DNA from: JAYSFC01 sp041913505
GTDB taxonomy: Bacteria; Pseudomonadota; Gammaproteobacteria; Burkholderiales; Burkholderiaceae_C
Direction of reading: 5' to 3'
DNA: 5,176 nucleotides
NCBI GenBank assembly: GCA_041913505.1
Contig: JAYSFC010000171.1
Coordinates: 1 to 5,176, forward strand
Below are positions 1 through 5,176 of this stretch, one piece after another; positions within the stretch are counted from its first letter, which is position 1; every line of letters starts with the position of its first letter. Under the pieces are notes generated by a model. It worked only from the letters and a program-made list of their open reading frames with translations. It made no database searches and had not been told where the DNA came from. The position numbers and the translations under genes are program-made.

Positions 1-368
1 ACCAGGAACAGCATGGTCGAGGTGGTGGGCGAGGCGTCGTGCGGGAACTTCTTGGTCCAGTCCTTGGCCACCACGCCGTTGTCGGCGAGGAACTGCACAT
101 CGGTGGTGGTGTTGAAGGTCACCACGTCAGCCTCCAGGCCGTCGTTCACGGCGCGGGCCTGGGCGCTGGAGCCGCCGTGGGCCTGGTCCACCTTCACATC
201 CTTGCCCGTGGTCTTCTTGTAGTGGGCGATGAAGGCCTGGTTGTAGTCCTTGTAGAACTCGCGCGCCACGTCGTACGACACGTTCAGCAGCTGGTTCTGC
301 GCGAAGGCCGTGCCGCCGGCGGCCAGCGCCACGGCGGCCAGGAGGGTCTTGAGTTTCGAAGAGTTCAT
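1..368 (-). CDS. sbp: Sulfate ABC transporter periplasmic substrate-binding protein (5' part, runs off the left edge)
   Basis: This is the N-terminal 122 residues of a sulfate/thiosulfate-binding protein that would deliver sulfate in the periplasm to a CysTWA-type ABC importer. A Sec signal peptide is visible: Lys5 and Lys7, a hydrophobic core at about 8-19, and a likely cleavage after AFA (21-23). The mature part has the family's opening LLNVSYDVAREFYKDYN (27-43), then HGGSSAQARAV (64-74) and DGLEADVVTF (76-85), which in this family help form the anion-binding cleft. The expected full length is about 330-340 residues, so roughly two thirds is missing beyond position 1. The ATG at 366-368 is chosen because the signal peptide begins there; only a weak AGGCGA lies about 10 nt upstream. 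The gene is preceded by its own AT-rich promoter carrying a box shared with the peroxiredoxin gene. CysP, the thiosulfate-binding paralogue, cannot be excluded from this fragment. Confidence 0.93.
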   Translation of the reverse strand, partial: MNSSKLKTLLAAVALAAGGTAFAQNQLLNVSYDVAREFYKDYNQAFIAHYKKTTGKDVKVDQAHGGSSAQARAVNDGLEADVVTFNTTTDVQFLADNGVVAKDWTKKFPHDASPTTSTMLFL

Positions 369-417
369 GGATGCATCGCCTGGAAAGCTGAAGATGCAGC
401 CATTGTGCGAAGGGCAC

Positions 418-443
418 TTTAAAACTCAAACGAATATATTTTT
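418..443 (-). promoter_or_regulatory. sbp promoter region with shared 26-bp box (copy A)
   Basis: On the plus strand the box contains the core AAACGAATATATTTTT at 428-443. It matches copy B at 1806-1831 at 25 of 26 positions; the only difference is T426 against C1814. It begins 50 bp upstream of the sbp ATG. Read on the minus strand, a possible sigma-70 promoter spans it: -35 TTAACA (443-448), an 18-bp spacer, and a poor -10 TTTTAA (419-424). A weak -10 lying under a conserved box is typical of an activator-dependent promoter. Given the sulfate-uptake gene downstream, CysB or a related LysR-type sulfur regulator is the obvious candidate; that is inference. The sequence CTCAAACGA (425-433) also recurs inverted at 453-463 as TCGTTTTTGAG with two extra bases. 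Confidence 0.6.
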
Positions 444-478
444 GTTAATTAATCGTTTTTGAGCATATGGTTCATGCA

Positions 479-498
479 ATGCCTACAGCAATAGGCAT
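479..498. repeat. Perfect 7-bp inverted repeat (hairpin) upstream of the sbp promoter
   Basis: ATGCCTA (479-485) and TAGGCAT (492-498) are exact reverse complements around a six-base loop. Neither strand has a T-run after the stem, so it is not a standard intrinsic terminator. It lies 62 nt past the hydrolase stop and 111 bp upstream of the sbp start. It could help end the peroxiredoxin-hydrolase transcript, or be a protein-binding site. Confidence 0.4.
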
Positions 499-556
499 GA
501 ATCTGCCCCAAGTGCTTTTCAGTAGGCGCTAGATAGCTACATATTTAATAGCAAAT
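497..556 (-). repeat. Degenerate Comamonadaceae-type dispersed intergenic element
   Basis: Read on the minus strand, this stretch has the pattern GCTATTAAATATGTAGCTAT, then CTAGCGC, a short loop, AGCACTTGGGGC and a pyrimidine/purine tail. That resembles a short element I recall as recurring many times between genes in Acidovorax, Rhodoferax, Polaromonas and relatives, with the pattern TAGCTGCTAGCGCTT, loop, AAGCGCTAGAGGC. The central stem here is imperfect: AGTGC (511-515) pairs with GCGCT (526-530) with one G-T wobble across a ten-base loop. It fills most of the gap between the hydrolase stop and the sbp promoter. The family assignment rests on memory; only the local structure is seen directly. 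Confidence 0.42.
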
Positions 557-559
557 CGT

Positions 560-1123
560 TCAGGCGGCGGCCTGGGCGGGCGTGCCCCAGCCCAGGCCCA
601 GCGTCAGCGACTGCAGCAGGGCCAAGCCCAAAGGCCATTCGCCATGCCCGGATTCGATATTGATGTGGCCCGCGTTCTGCAGCCGCACGAACTCGCTGCC
701 CCAGGCCCGCGCATAGGCCCCTGCAAGGCGAATGGGGCAGTACGGGTCGTTGCTGCTCGCCACGAGGATGCTGCGGTACGGCAGTGCGCCGTAGGGCACG
801 GGCGCGAAGTCGCTGAGGATGGCTCGGCGCTCGGGGTCGGCCGGCGCCACGAGCAGCGCGCCGCGCACGCGCGCCGCAGCCTCGGCCCCCATGTGCGTGG
901 TGGCGATGCAGCCCAGGCTGTGCGCCGCAATCACCACGGGGTGCGGTGCCGCGAGCACGGTCTTTTCGAGCGCGGCGATCCACGCGGTGCGCGTGGGTGT
1001 CATCCAATCGTCCTGCACCACACGCACGGCACCGGGCAACTGCTCGGCCCACAGGCTTTGCCAGTGGCCGGGCCCCGAGTCGCGCCAACCCGGCACGATG
1101 ACGATGGACACCGCCCCGCTCAT
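560..1123 (-). CDS. RBBP9/YdeN-family serine hydrolase (alpha/beta fold)
   Basis: This 187-residue cytoplasmic protein belongs to the small alpha/beta hydrolases of the RBBP9/YdeN type, usually about 180-200 residues. It opens with a beta strand and oxyanion-loop motif IVPGWRDSGPGHWQ (9-22). The nucleophile elbow AHSLG places Ser at 69, the acid is Asp126 in SSNDPYCP, and the catalytic His153 sits in the family signature NAGHIN, followed by SGHGEWPLG. The whole triad is therefore intact. The natural substrate is unknown; relatives show weak esterase activity. The start is the ATG at 1121-1123, which overlaps the peroxiredoxin stop codon as ATGA. No good ribosome-binding site precedes it, so translation is probably coupled to the upstream gene. 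The same frame stays open far into the peroxiredoxin gene, but family length and the overlap reject a longer start. The last residues are Ala-rich and low complexity. Confidence 0.9.
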   Translation of the reverse strand: MSGAVSIVIVPGWRDSGPGHWQSLWAEQLPGAVRVVQDDWMTPTRTAWIAALEKTVLAAPHPVVIAAHSLGCIATTHMGAEAAARVRGALLVAPADPERRAILSDFAPVPYGALPYRSILVASSNDPYCPIRLAGAYARAWGSEFVRLQNAGHINIESGHGEWPLGLALLQSLTLGLGWGTPAQAAA

Positions 1124-1761
1124 TTGTTCGGTTGCGGCGTAATGCGCAGGTAGGGCTTCACCGCCTTGTAGCCCTGGGGAAAGCGCTGCGCGATCTCGGC
1201 CGGGTCCTGCAGGCTGGGGACGATGATCACGTCGTCGCCGTCGCGCCAGTTCACGGGCGTGGCCACCTTGTGGCTGTCGGTGAGCTGCAGCGAGTCGATC
1301 ACGCGCAGGATCTCGTCGAAATTGCGCCCCGTGCTGGCCGGGTAGGTGAAGGTGGTGCGCACCACCTTCCTCGGGTCGATGATGAACACGCTGCGCACTG
1401 TGGCCGTGGTCGATGCGCCAGGGTGAATCATGTCGTACAGGCCGGCCACCTTGCGGTCGGCGTCGGCCAGGATGGGAAAGTTCACGGTGGTGTTCTGGGT
1501 CTCGTTGATGTCGGGTACCCAGCCCACGTGCGATTCGAGCGAATCCACGCTCACCGCGATGGGCTTGACGTTGCGCCGCGCAAACTCGCCCGCCAGCGCA
1601 GCCGTCTTGCCCAGTTCGGTGGTGCACACGGGCGTGAAGTCTGCAGGGTGCGAGAACAGGACCACCCAGGCATCGCCCGCCCATTCATGAAAGCGGATCG
1701 TGCCCGCAGTGGACTCCTGCGTGAAGTCGGGGGCCGTATCGCCCAGTCTGAGGGTTGCCAT
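1120..1761 (-). CDS. lsfA: 1-Cys peroxiredoxin, LsfA/Prx6 subfamily
   Basis: This 213-residue thiol peroxidase reduces hydrogen peroxide and organic hydroperoxides in the cytoplasm. The active-site motif PADFTPVCTTE (39-49) holds the peroxidatic Cys46 with Thr43; Arg123 in TVRSVF is the likely conserved arginine. Cys46 is the only cysteine in the protein, which makes it a true 1-Cys enzyme needing an external thiol. The C-terminal extension typical of Prx6 is present: TGRNFDEILRVIDSLQLT, then VNWRDGDDVIIVP, then YLRITPQP near the end. In Pseudomonas the homologue LsfA is a sulfate-starvation-induced protein, and its gene lies near the ssu sulfonate genes. The ATG at 1759-1761 has GGAG (1769-1772) seven bases upstream. 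It is first in a unit with the serine hydrolase (4-nt overlap) and has its own promoter box shared with sbp. At the position of the human PRDX6 lipase serine there is Ala31 (GDAW). Confidence 0.95.
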   Translation of the reverse strand: MATLRLGDTAPDFTQESTAGTIRFHEWAGDAWVVLFSHPADFTPVCTTELGKTAALAGEFARRNVKPIAVSVDSLESHVGWVPDINETQNTTVNFPILADADRKVAGLYDMIHPGASTTATVRSVFIIDPRKVVRTTFTYPASTGRNFDEILRVIDSLQLTDSHKVATPVNWRDGDDVIIVPSLQDPAEIAQRFPQGYKAVKPYLRITPQPNK

Positions 1762-1805
1762 GTGCTCGCTCCGGTGTGGTGGTGGAGCGATTCTGCGAGC
1801 AGCCT

Positions 1806-1831
1806 TTTAAAACCCAAACGAATATATTTTT
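1806..1831 (-). promoter_or_regulatory. lsfA promoter region with shared 26-bp box (copy B)
   Basis: The core AAACGAATATATTTTT at 1816-1831 repeats the one at 428-443, and the ten flanking bases match except one. The box starts 45 bp upstream of the lsfA ATG, against 50 bp for sbp, in the same orientation. A possible minus-strand promoter is -35 TTCAAA (1831-1836), an 18-bp spacer and -10 TTTTAA (1807-1812), the same geometry as at sbp. The AT-richness stands out sharply against the GC-rich genes. The upstream flank runs into the end of the membrane protein gene (stop at 1856-1858). No terminator is visible in that 94-bp gap, so readthrough from lysR is also possible. Confidence 0.6.
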
Positions 1832-1855
1832 TTGAATTTATGGCAAAAACATCTA

Positions 1856-2278
1856 TCAATTCCGGTGCCCAGCCCGCCACACAAGCCAGGGGGACGCCGC
1901 CGTGACGATCAGCACCAGGGGCCAGATGTGGCCGTCCTTGAGGTCGTAGTCTTCCCACAGTGCCGACCAGGGGCGCCCCAACAGGTAGTGCCCCACGAGA
2001 AACTCGAACGCCAGGGTGAGCACCACCCAGGCCAGCCCCGTGCGCAGCGCCTGCCGCTCGGAACGCAGGCGCAGCCAGGGGCCCAGCCACCACACGGCCG
2101 CCAGGATCCACAAGCACAGCATCAGCGTACTCAGCACGTGGGCCGTCTCTGCATCGAACTGGCGCACCAGCCAGGCTTCACGCGCGGCCCCGTTGATCAC
2201 GGCCAGCAACAGCAACACGCACCAGACTGCGCCGGCCCGCCAGGCCCGATAACCGCCGGAGCGGGGAACGCCGCTCAT
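1856..2278 (-). CDS. Small four-helix integral membrane protein of unknown function
   Basis: This 140-residue protein has four predicted membrane segments at about 15-31, 46-66, 79-99 and 117-134, with Arg-rich loops between them. I do not recognise a characterised family. Conserved-looking features are Arg33-Glu34 at the end of helix 1, AHVLSTL (46-52), FEFLVGHYLLGRPW (91-104), and DYDLKDGHIWPLVL (110-123). This pattern feels like a widespread uncharacterised family of small membrane proteins, but I cannot name it with certainty. The start is the ATG at 2276-2278, overlapping the lysR stop as ATGA; a weak G-rich stretch lies just upstream. The frame stays open inside lysR up to 2497, but that part is Arg/Ala-rich out-of-frame translation and is not supported. 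Co-translation with the regulator suggests a linked role, for example in sensing or envelope response; that is inference only. Confidence 0.75.
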   Translation of the reverse strand: MSGVPRSGGYRAWRAGAVWCVLLLLAVINGAAREAWLVRQFDAETAHVLSTLMLCLWILAAVWWLGPWLRLRSERQALRTGLAWVVLTLAFEFLVGHYLLGRPWSALWEDYDLKDGHIWPLVLIVTAASPWLVWRAGHRN

Positions 2279-3234
2279 ATGCCCACCCCGAAATCCGCAT
2301 CCTGCATGAGCTCCTTGCACTGGCTCTCCGTCAGGCCGCTTCGCCCCGGCATGGTTTCGCCGAGGAAGTCCAGAAAACTGCGCACGGCGGGCGAGAGCCC
2401 CCGGCGCGAGGGAAACACCGCGTGCACGATACCCTTGGGCGGCGCCCAGCCGGGCAGCAACCGCACGAGGCGGCCAGAGCGCACCTCCTCGTGGCACATG
2501 TAGTCAGGCAGCCAGCACATGCCCGCACCGCCCAGCGCGGCGAACTTGAGCGTGAGCAGGTCGTCCGCCACATAGCGCGGGCTCAGTTGTAGCGTGTGCT
2601 CGCGCCCGTCGGGGCCGATGAGCAGCAGCGGGGTGCGCCCCTCGTTGGCCGACATGGCCACGCAGTCGAGTTGGGCCAGGTCCTCCAGCGTGCGCGGCGT
2701 GCCCTGGCGCGCGAGCAGCTCGGGCGCCGCCACGAGTACCCCGCGCGAGTCGTCGAGCCGCTTGACCACCATGCTGCCGCTGTCGTCGAGCGTGGCACGC
2801 ACGCGCAGCGCCACGTCCACACCCTCCTCCACGAGATTCACGGCCCGGTTGTGCACCTGCATGTCGACGCGTACCTGGGGATAGCGGGCCAGGAAGACCG
2901 GCATCAGCTCGCCCAGCACCGTCTGCGCCAAGGTCACAGGGCAGCTCACGCGGATGGTGCCGCGCGGGGCCGTCTGCACGCGCGCTACCAGATCGGCGGC
3001 CGCATCGGCCGACTCGCGCATGGCCTGGCAGTGGCGCAGGTAAGCCTCACCCACCTCGGTCAGTGAAAGCTTGCGCGTGGTGCGCTGCAGCAAGCGCACG
3101 CCCAGCTGCGCCTCCAGCTCCGACACGCGGCGCGACAGCCGCGACTTCGGAATACCGAGCGCCCGCCCCGCCGCCGCAAAGCCGCCGCGCTCCACCACCT
3201 CGGCGAAGTACAGCATGTCGTTGAGATCTTGCAT
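2275..3234 (-). CDS. LysR-family transcriptional regulator divergent from azoR
   Basis: This 319-residue protein is the usual length for a LysR-type regulator. The N-terminal winged helix-turn-helix is clear: GGFAAAGRALGIPKSRLSRR (17-36), then SELEAQLGVRLLQRTTRKLS and LTEVGEAYL (58-66). A linker helix follows, then a periplasmic-binding-protein-like effector domain from about 90 to 300. The start at 3232-3234 (MQDLND) is preferred over the in-frame ATG at 3244-3246, because GGAG sits six bases upstream and the family normally begins this way. It is divergent from azoR, the classic arrangement for a LysR regulator and its target, so it probably controls azoR and itself in response to an unknown signal such as a quinone or electrophile (inference). 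A perfect palindrome just upstream is a likely operator. The membrane protein gene is translationally coupled downstream. Confidence 0.93.
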   Translation of the reverse strand: MQDLNDMLYFAEVVERGGFAAAGRALGIPKSRLSRRVSELEAQLGVRLLQRTTRKLSLTEVGEAYLRHCQAMRESADAAADLVARVQTAPRGTIRVSCPVTLAQTVLGELMPVFLARYPQVRVDMQVHNRAVNLVEEGVDVALRVRATLDDSGSMVVKRLDDSRGVLVAAPELLARQGTPRTLEDLAQLDCVAMSANEGRTPLLLIGPDGREHTLQLSPRYVADDLLTLKFAALGGAGMCWLPDYMCHEEVRSGRLVRLLPGWAPPKGIVHAVFPSRRGLSPAVRSFLDFLGETMPGRSGLTESQCKELMQDADFGVGI

Positions 3235-3244
3235 GGGGCACTCC

Positions 3245-3266
3245 ATTGTTCCAATAACAGAACAAT
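3245..3266. promoter_or_regulatory. Candidate LysR operator: perfect 7-8-7 palindrome
   Basis: ATTGTTC (3245-3251) and GAACAAT (3260-3266) are exact reverse complements separated by eight bases. The site is 11-32 bp upstream of the lysR start and 95-116 bp upstream of azoR, inside the 126-bp divergent gap. Its right arm overlaps the proposed lysR -10, which would suit autorepression. LysR regulators typically bind partly dyadic sites in such gaps. The symmetry is even-centred, so it is not a textbook T-N11-A box. Confidence 0.6.
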
Positions 3267-3292
3267 CTATCGCAAATATGCCAGCTTATCAA
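3264..3292 (-). promoter_or_regulatory. Candidate lysR promoter
   Basis: On the minus strand a -35 TTGATA (3287-3292; five of six consensus bases) is followed by a 17-bp spacer and a -10 TAGATT (3264-3269; four of six). Transcription would start near 3257, about 23 nt before the lysR ATG. I do not see an equally convincing promoter for azoR on the plus strand, which fits an activated gene. Confidence 0.45.
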
Positions 3293-3360
3293 TAAACGCG
3301 CACCAATCCACAATTACCCCAACGCCACATCCCGTGGCCCTCACACCCCAGGAGCCTTTC

Positions 3361-4005
3361 ATGCAATTGCTGCACATCGATTCCGCCATTACCGGCGCCC
3401 AGTCCGTTTCCCGCCAGCTTTCGGCCCGCGCGGTCGATTCCTGGGTTGCCGCCCACCCCGGCACCAAGGTGGAGCGCCTGGACCTGGCCGTGAATGCACC
3501 CTCCCACCTGTCGGCCGACTCGATGGGTTTTCGCACCGGCCAGGCCGCCGAAACGGAAGTGCAGCGCCGTGAGAACGCCCTGTCCGAGGCGCTCGTGAGC
3601 CAGTTTCTCGCCTCCGACGTGATCGTGATCGGCGCGCCGTTCTACAACTTCACCATCCCGACCCAGCTCAAGGCCTGGATCGACCGCATCGCGCAAGCCG
3701 GCCGGACCTTCAAGTACACCGAAAAGGGCCCCGTGGGCCTGGCCGGTGGCAAGACGGTGATTGTGGTGGTCAGCCGCGGCGGCATCTACTCGACGAGCGA
3801 AGGCGGCCGCGCAATGGAGCACCAGGAAGGCTACCTGCGCACGGTGTTCGGCTTCATGGGCATCACTGACGTGCGCTTCGTGCGTGCCGAAGGCGTGGGC
3901 ATGGGCCCCGATGCCAAGGGCCAGGCGCTGGCCAACGCCGAGCGCGATATTGCCAGCAACATCGCCGTGGCGGCCAACCAGGCCGAGGTGGCTCAGGCTG
4001 CCTGA
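3361..4005 (+). CDS. azoR: FMN-dependent NADH-azoreductase (quinone reductase)
   Basis: This 214-residue flavodoxin-fold enzyme uses FMN and NADH for two-electron reduction of azo bonds and, more likely physiologically, of quinones, limiting redox cycling. It aligns along its length with E. coli AzoR (about 200 residues). FMN phosphate-loop residues are at the N terminus (Ser8, Ser15-Val-Ser17). APFYNFTIPTQLKAWID (92-108) is the family signature around the isoalloxazine ring, followed by AGRTFKYTEKGPVGL (113-127) and the SRGG loop (138-141). The ATG at 3361 has AGGAG (3350-3354) six bases upstream, a strong ribosome-binding site, so the longer in-frame start at 3229 is rejected. It is the only plus-strand gene here and is monocistronic: lysR is divergent on one side and a terminator follows on the other. 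The Ala-rich C-terminal tail is slightly longer than in the E. coli enzyme. Confidence 0.95.
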   Translation: MQLLHIDSAITGAQSVSRQLSARAVDSWVAAHPGTKVERLDLAVNAPSHLSADSMGFRTGQAAETEVQRRENALSEALVSQFLASDVIVIGAPFYNFTIPTQLKAWIDRIAQAGRTFKYTEKGPVGLAGGKTVIVVVSRGGIYSTSEGGRAMEHQEGYLRTVFGFMGITDVRFVRAEGVGMGPDAKGQALANAERDIASNIAVAANQAEVAQAA

Positions 4006-4027
4006 GCACCTGCGCACACTCCACGAC

Positions 4028-4052
4028 AAGCCGGCCTTGCGCCGGCTTTTTT
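4028..4052 (+). terminator. Rho-independent terminator of azoR
   Basis: AAGCCGGC (4028-4035) and GCCGGCTT (4041-4048) form a perfect 8-bp stem with a five-base loop. The T-run continues to 4052, giving six consecutive Ts. It starts 23 nt after the azoR stop. On the minus strand no T-run follows the stem, so it would serve the convergent reductase gene poorly if at all. Confidence 0.9.
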
Positions 4053-4068
4053 CATTGCATGCCCGCCT

Positions 4069-4617
4069 TCAGGCGTGCTGCTTGACCCAGGCCACGTATT
4101 TGTCCATCCAGCCCTGCAGGAAGGCGCGGCTGCCTTCACCAACATTGCCCGCAGCGTCGAACAGGCCTTCCTTGGCCTGGATGAAAGCCTCGGGCTGGCC
4201 CAGCGTGGGCACATCCAGGTAAGCCAGCACGTTGCGCAGGTGCTGCTGCGCCAGTGCCGTGCCAATGGCGCCGATCGAGGCACCAATCACACCGGCCGGC
4301 TTGCCCGCAAAAGCGCTCTGGCCATAGGGGCGCGAGGCATTGTCGATGGCGTTCTTGAGCACGCCCGGAATCGAGCGGTTGTACTCGGGCGTAACAAACA
4401 GCAGGCCGCTCGCAGCGCGGATCTCACCCTTGAGGCGCTGTACCGCGGCGGACTGTTGGGCATCGTCGTCCTGGTTGTACAGCGGCAGGTCGTCGATGCG
4501 CAGCTGCGTGAAGCTGAACTCGGGCGGCGCCAGCCGCGCGAGCGCCGTGGCGAGCTGGCGGTTGAAAGAATCCTTGCGCAGGCTGCCGACAAGGACAGCG
4601 ATCTGGTATGTGCTCAT
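4069..4617 (-). CDS. NAD(P)H-dependent FMN reductase, ChrR/YieF type
   Basis: This 182-residue flavodoxin-like oxidoreductase is close in length and motifs to E. coli ChrR/YieF (188 residues), a soluble FMN enzyme that reduces quinones and, incidentally, chromate. The phosphate-binding loop GSLRKDSFN (11-19) follows the first strand. DDLPLYNQD (42-50) matches the family's DIPLYDAD region. TPEYNRSIPGVLKNAID (76-92) is the flavin-contact signature, followed by AGKPAGVIGASIGAIG. The ATG at 4615-4617 has an AAGGGG five bases upstream. It converges on azoR and lies 116 bp downstream of the metQ stop. A role in feeding reduced flavin to sulfonate monooxygenases (as SsuE does) is possible given the sulfur-related neighbours, but the motifs fit ChrR better than SsuE. 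No frame damage is visible. Confidence 0.9.
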   Translation of the reverse strand: MSTYQIAVLVGSLRKDSFNRQLATALARLAPPEFSFTQLRIDDLPLYNQDDDAQQSAAVQRLKGEIRAASGLLFVTPEYNRSIPGVLKNAIDNASRPYGQSAFAGKPAGVIGASIGAIGTALAQQHLRNVLAYLDVPTLGQPEAFIQAKEGLFDAAGNVGEGSRAFLQGWMDKYVAWVKQHA

Positions 4618-4640
4618 GGAAACCCCTTTTTGCAGTCAAC

Positions 4641-4673
4641 GGCTTGGCGGCACCACACGGCGCCGCGCAAGCC
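4641..4673. repeat. GC-rich hairpin between metQ and the FMN reductase gene
   Basis: GGCTTG (4641-4646) pairs with CAAGCC (4668-4673) and GCGGC (4647-4651) with GCCGC (4662-4666), leaving G4667 bulged and a ten-base loop. It lies 61 nt past the metQ stop and 24 nt before the reductase ATG. No T-run follows on the minus strand, so it may be a leader structure or an atypical terminator of metQ. Confidence 0.4.
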
Positions 4674-4679
4674 ATGATA
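4674..4679 (-). promoter_or_regulatory. Possible -10 element for the FMN reductase gene
   Basis: On the minus strand TATCAT matches five of six consensus -10 bases and is about 57 nt upstream of the reductase ATG. No good -35 lies at 16-18 bp; the nearest good match, CTGACA, is 23 bp away. Transcription from here would begin inside the adjacent hairpin. Weak evidence. Confidence 0.25.
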
Positions 4680-4733
4680 CCCAGAGCCGCCACCGCCTGC
4701 CATGTCAGCACAGGCCCGCGCCAGCCGCACCCA

Positions 4734-5176
<443 letters not shown>

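Noticed and set aside
1120..1123. Possible frameshift or gene fusion at the peroxiredoxin-hydrolase junction
   Set aside because: Both proteins have complete family-typical ends; the ATGA overlap is ordinary translational coupling.
560..1684. An apparent 374-residue protein combining the hydrolase with a long N-terminal extension
   Set aside because: The first 187 residues are peroxiredoxin DNA read in another frame. The hydrolase fold is complete from the ATG at 1123, at the normal family length.
1132..1905. Plus-strand 257-codon open frame antisense to the peroxiredoxin gene
   Set aside because: It mirrors the well-supported lsfA gene, has a His/Arg/Val-rich composition typical of antisense GC-rich frames, and resembles no family.
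2279..2497. N-terminal extension of the membrane protein inside lysR
   Set aside because: The added residues are Arg/Ala-rich out-of-frame lysR sequence; the ATGA overlap at 2275-2278 gives a normal start before the first helix.
3229..3360. Longer azoR start at 3229
   Set aside because: The strong AGGAG at 3350-3354 and alignment with the flavodoxin-fold N terminus fix the start at 3361; the extension would cover the lysR promoter and operator.
3289..4029. Minus-strand 246-codon open frame antisense to azoR
   Set aside because: It lies wholly across azoR, which is unambiguous, and its His/Gly-rich composition is that of an antisense shadow.
4061..4078. Small hairpin over the FMN reductase stop (GCCCGCC, loop TTCA, GGCGTGC)
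   Set aside because: The stem has a mismatch and no T-run follows on the minus strand, so it is not a convincing terminator.

Overview
The window is a compact, GC-rich stretch of proteobacterial chromosome. Codon choice, protein similarity recalled from memory and a dispersed intergenic element near 497-556 all point to a betaproteobacterium of the Comamonadaceae (Acidovorax/Comamonas-like); this is inference, not a database result. It carries six complete genes and two that run off the ends. All lie on the minus strand except the azoreductase gene. I see no RNA gene, insertion sequence, CRISPR array or pseudogene.

Layout, left to right. At 1-368 is the 5' part of a periplasmic sulfate-binding protein gene (sbp), preceded by an AT-rich promoter. 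At 560-1761 is a two-gene unit: a 1-Cys peroxiredoxin of the LsfA/Prx6 type, and a small RBBP9/YdeN-type serine hydrolase joined to it by an ATGA overlap. At 1856-3234 is a second coupled pair: a LysR-type regulator and a four-helix membrane protein of unknown function, again joined by an ATGA overlap. The regulator is divergent from azoR (3361-4005), an FMN-dependent NADH-azoreductase that ends in a clear intrinsic terminator. At 4069-4617, convergent to azoR, is a ChrR/YieF-type NAD(P)H-dependent FMN reductase. At 4734-5176 is the C-terminal part of a MetQ-type methionine-binding protein.

The window has a sulfur-acquisition and redox theme: sulfate uptake, methionine uptake, a peroxiredoxin whose Pseudomonas relative LsfA is induced by sulfate starvation, and two flavin oxidoreductases. 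The strongest sequence signal for a shared programme is a 26-bp box, identical at 25 positions, in the same orientation and at nearly the same distance upstream of both sbp and the peroxiredoxin gene. It overlaps the likely core promoters and is a good candidate operator for a sulfur regulator such as CysB. A perfect 7-8-7 palindrome between lysR and azoR is a likely operator for that regulator. Individual gene families here are familiar. The less ordinary parts are the shared box, the two coupled pairs and the unknown membrane protein.
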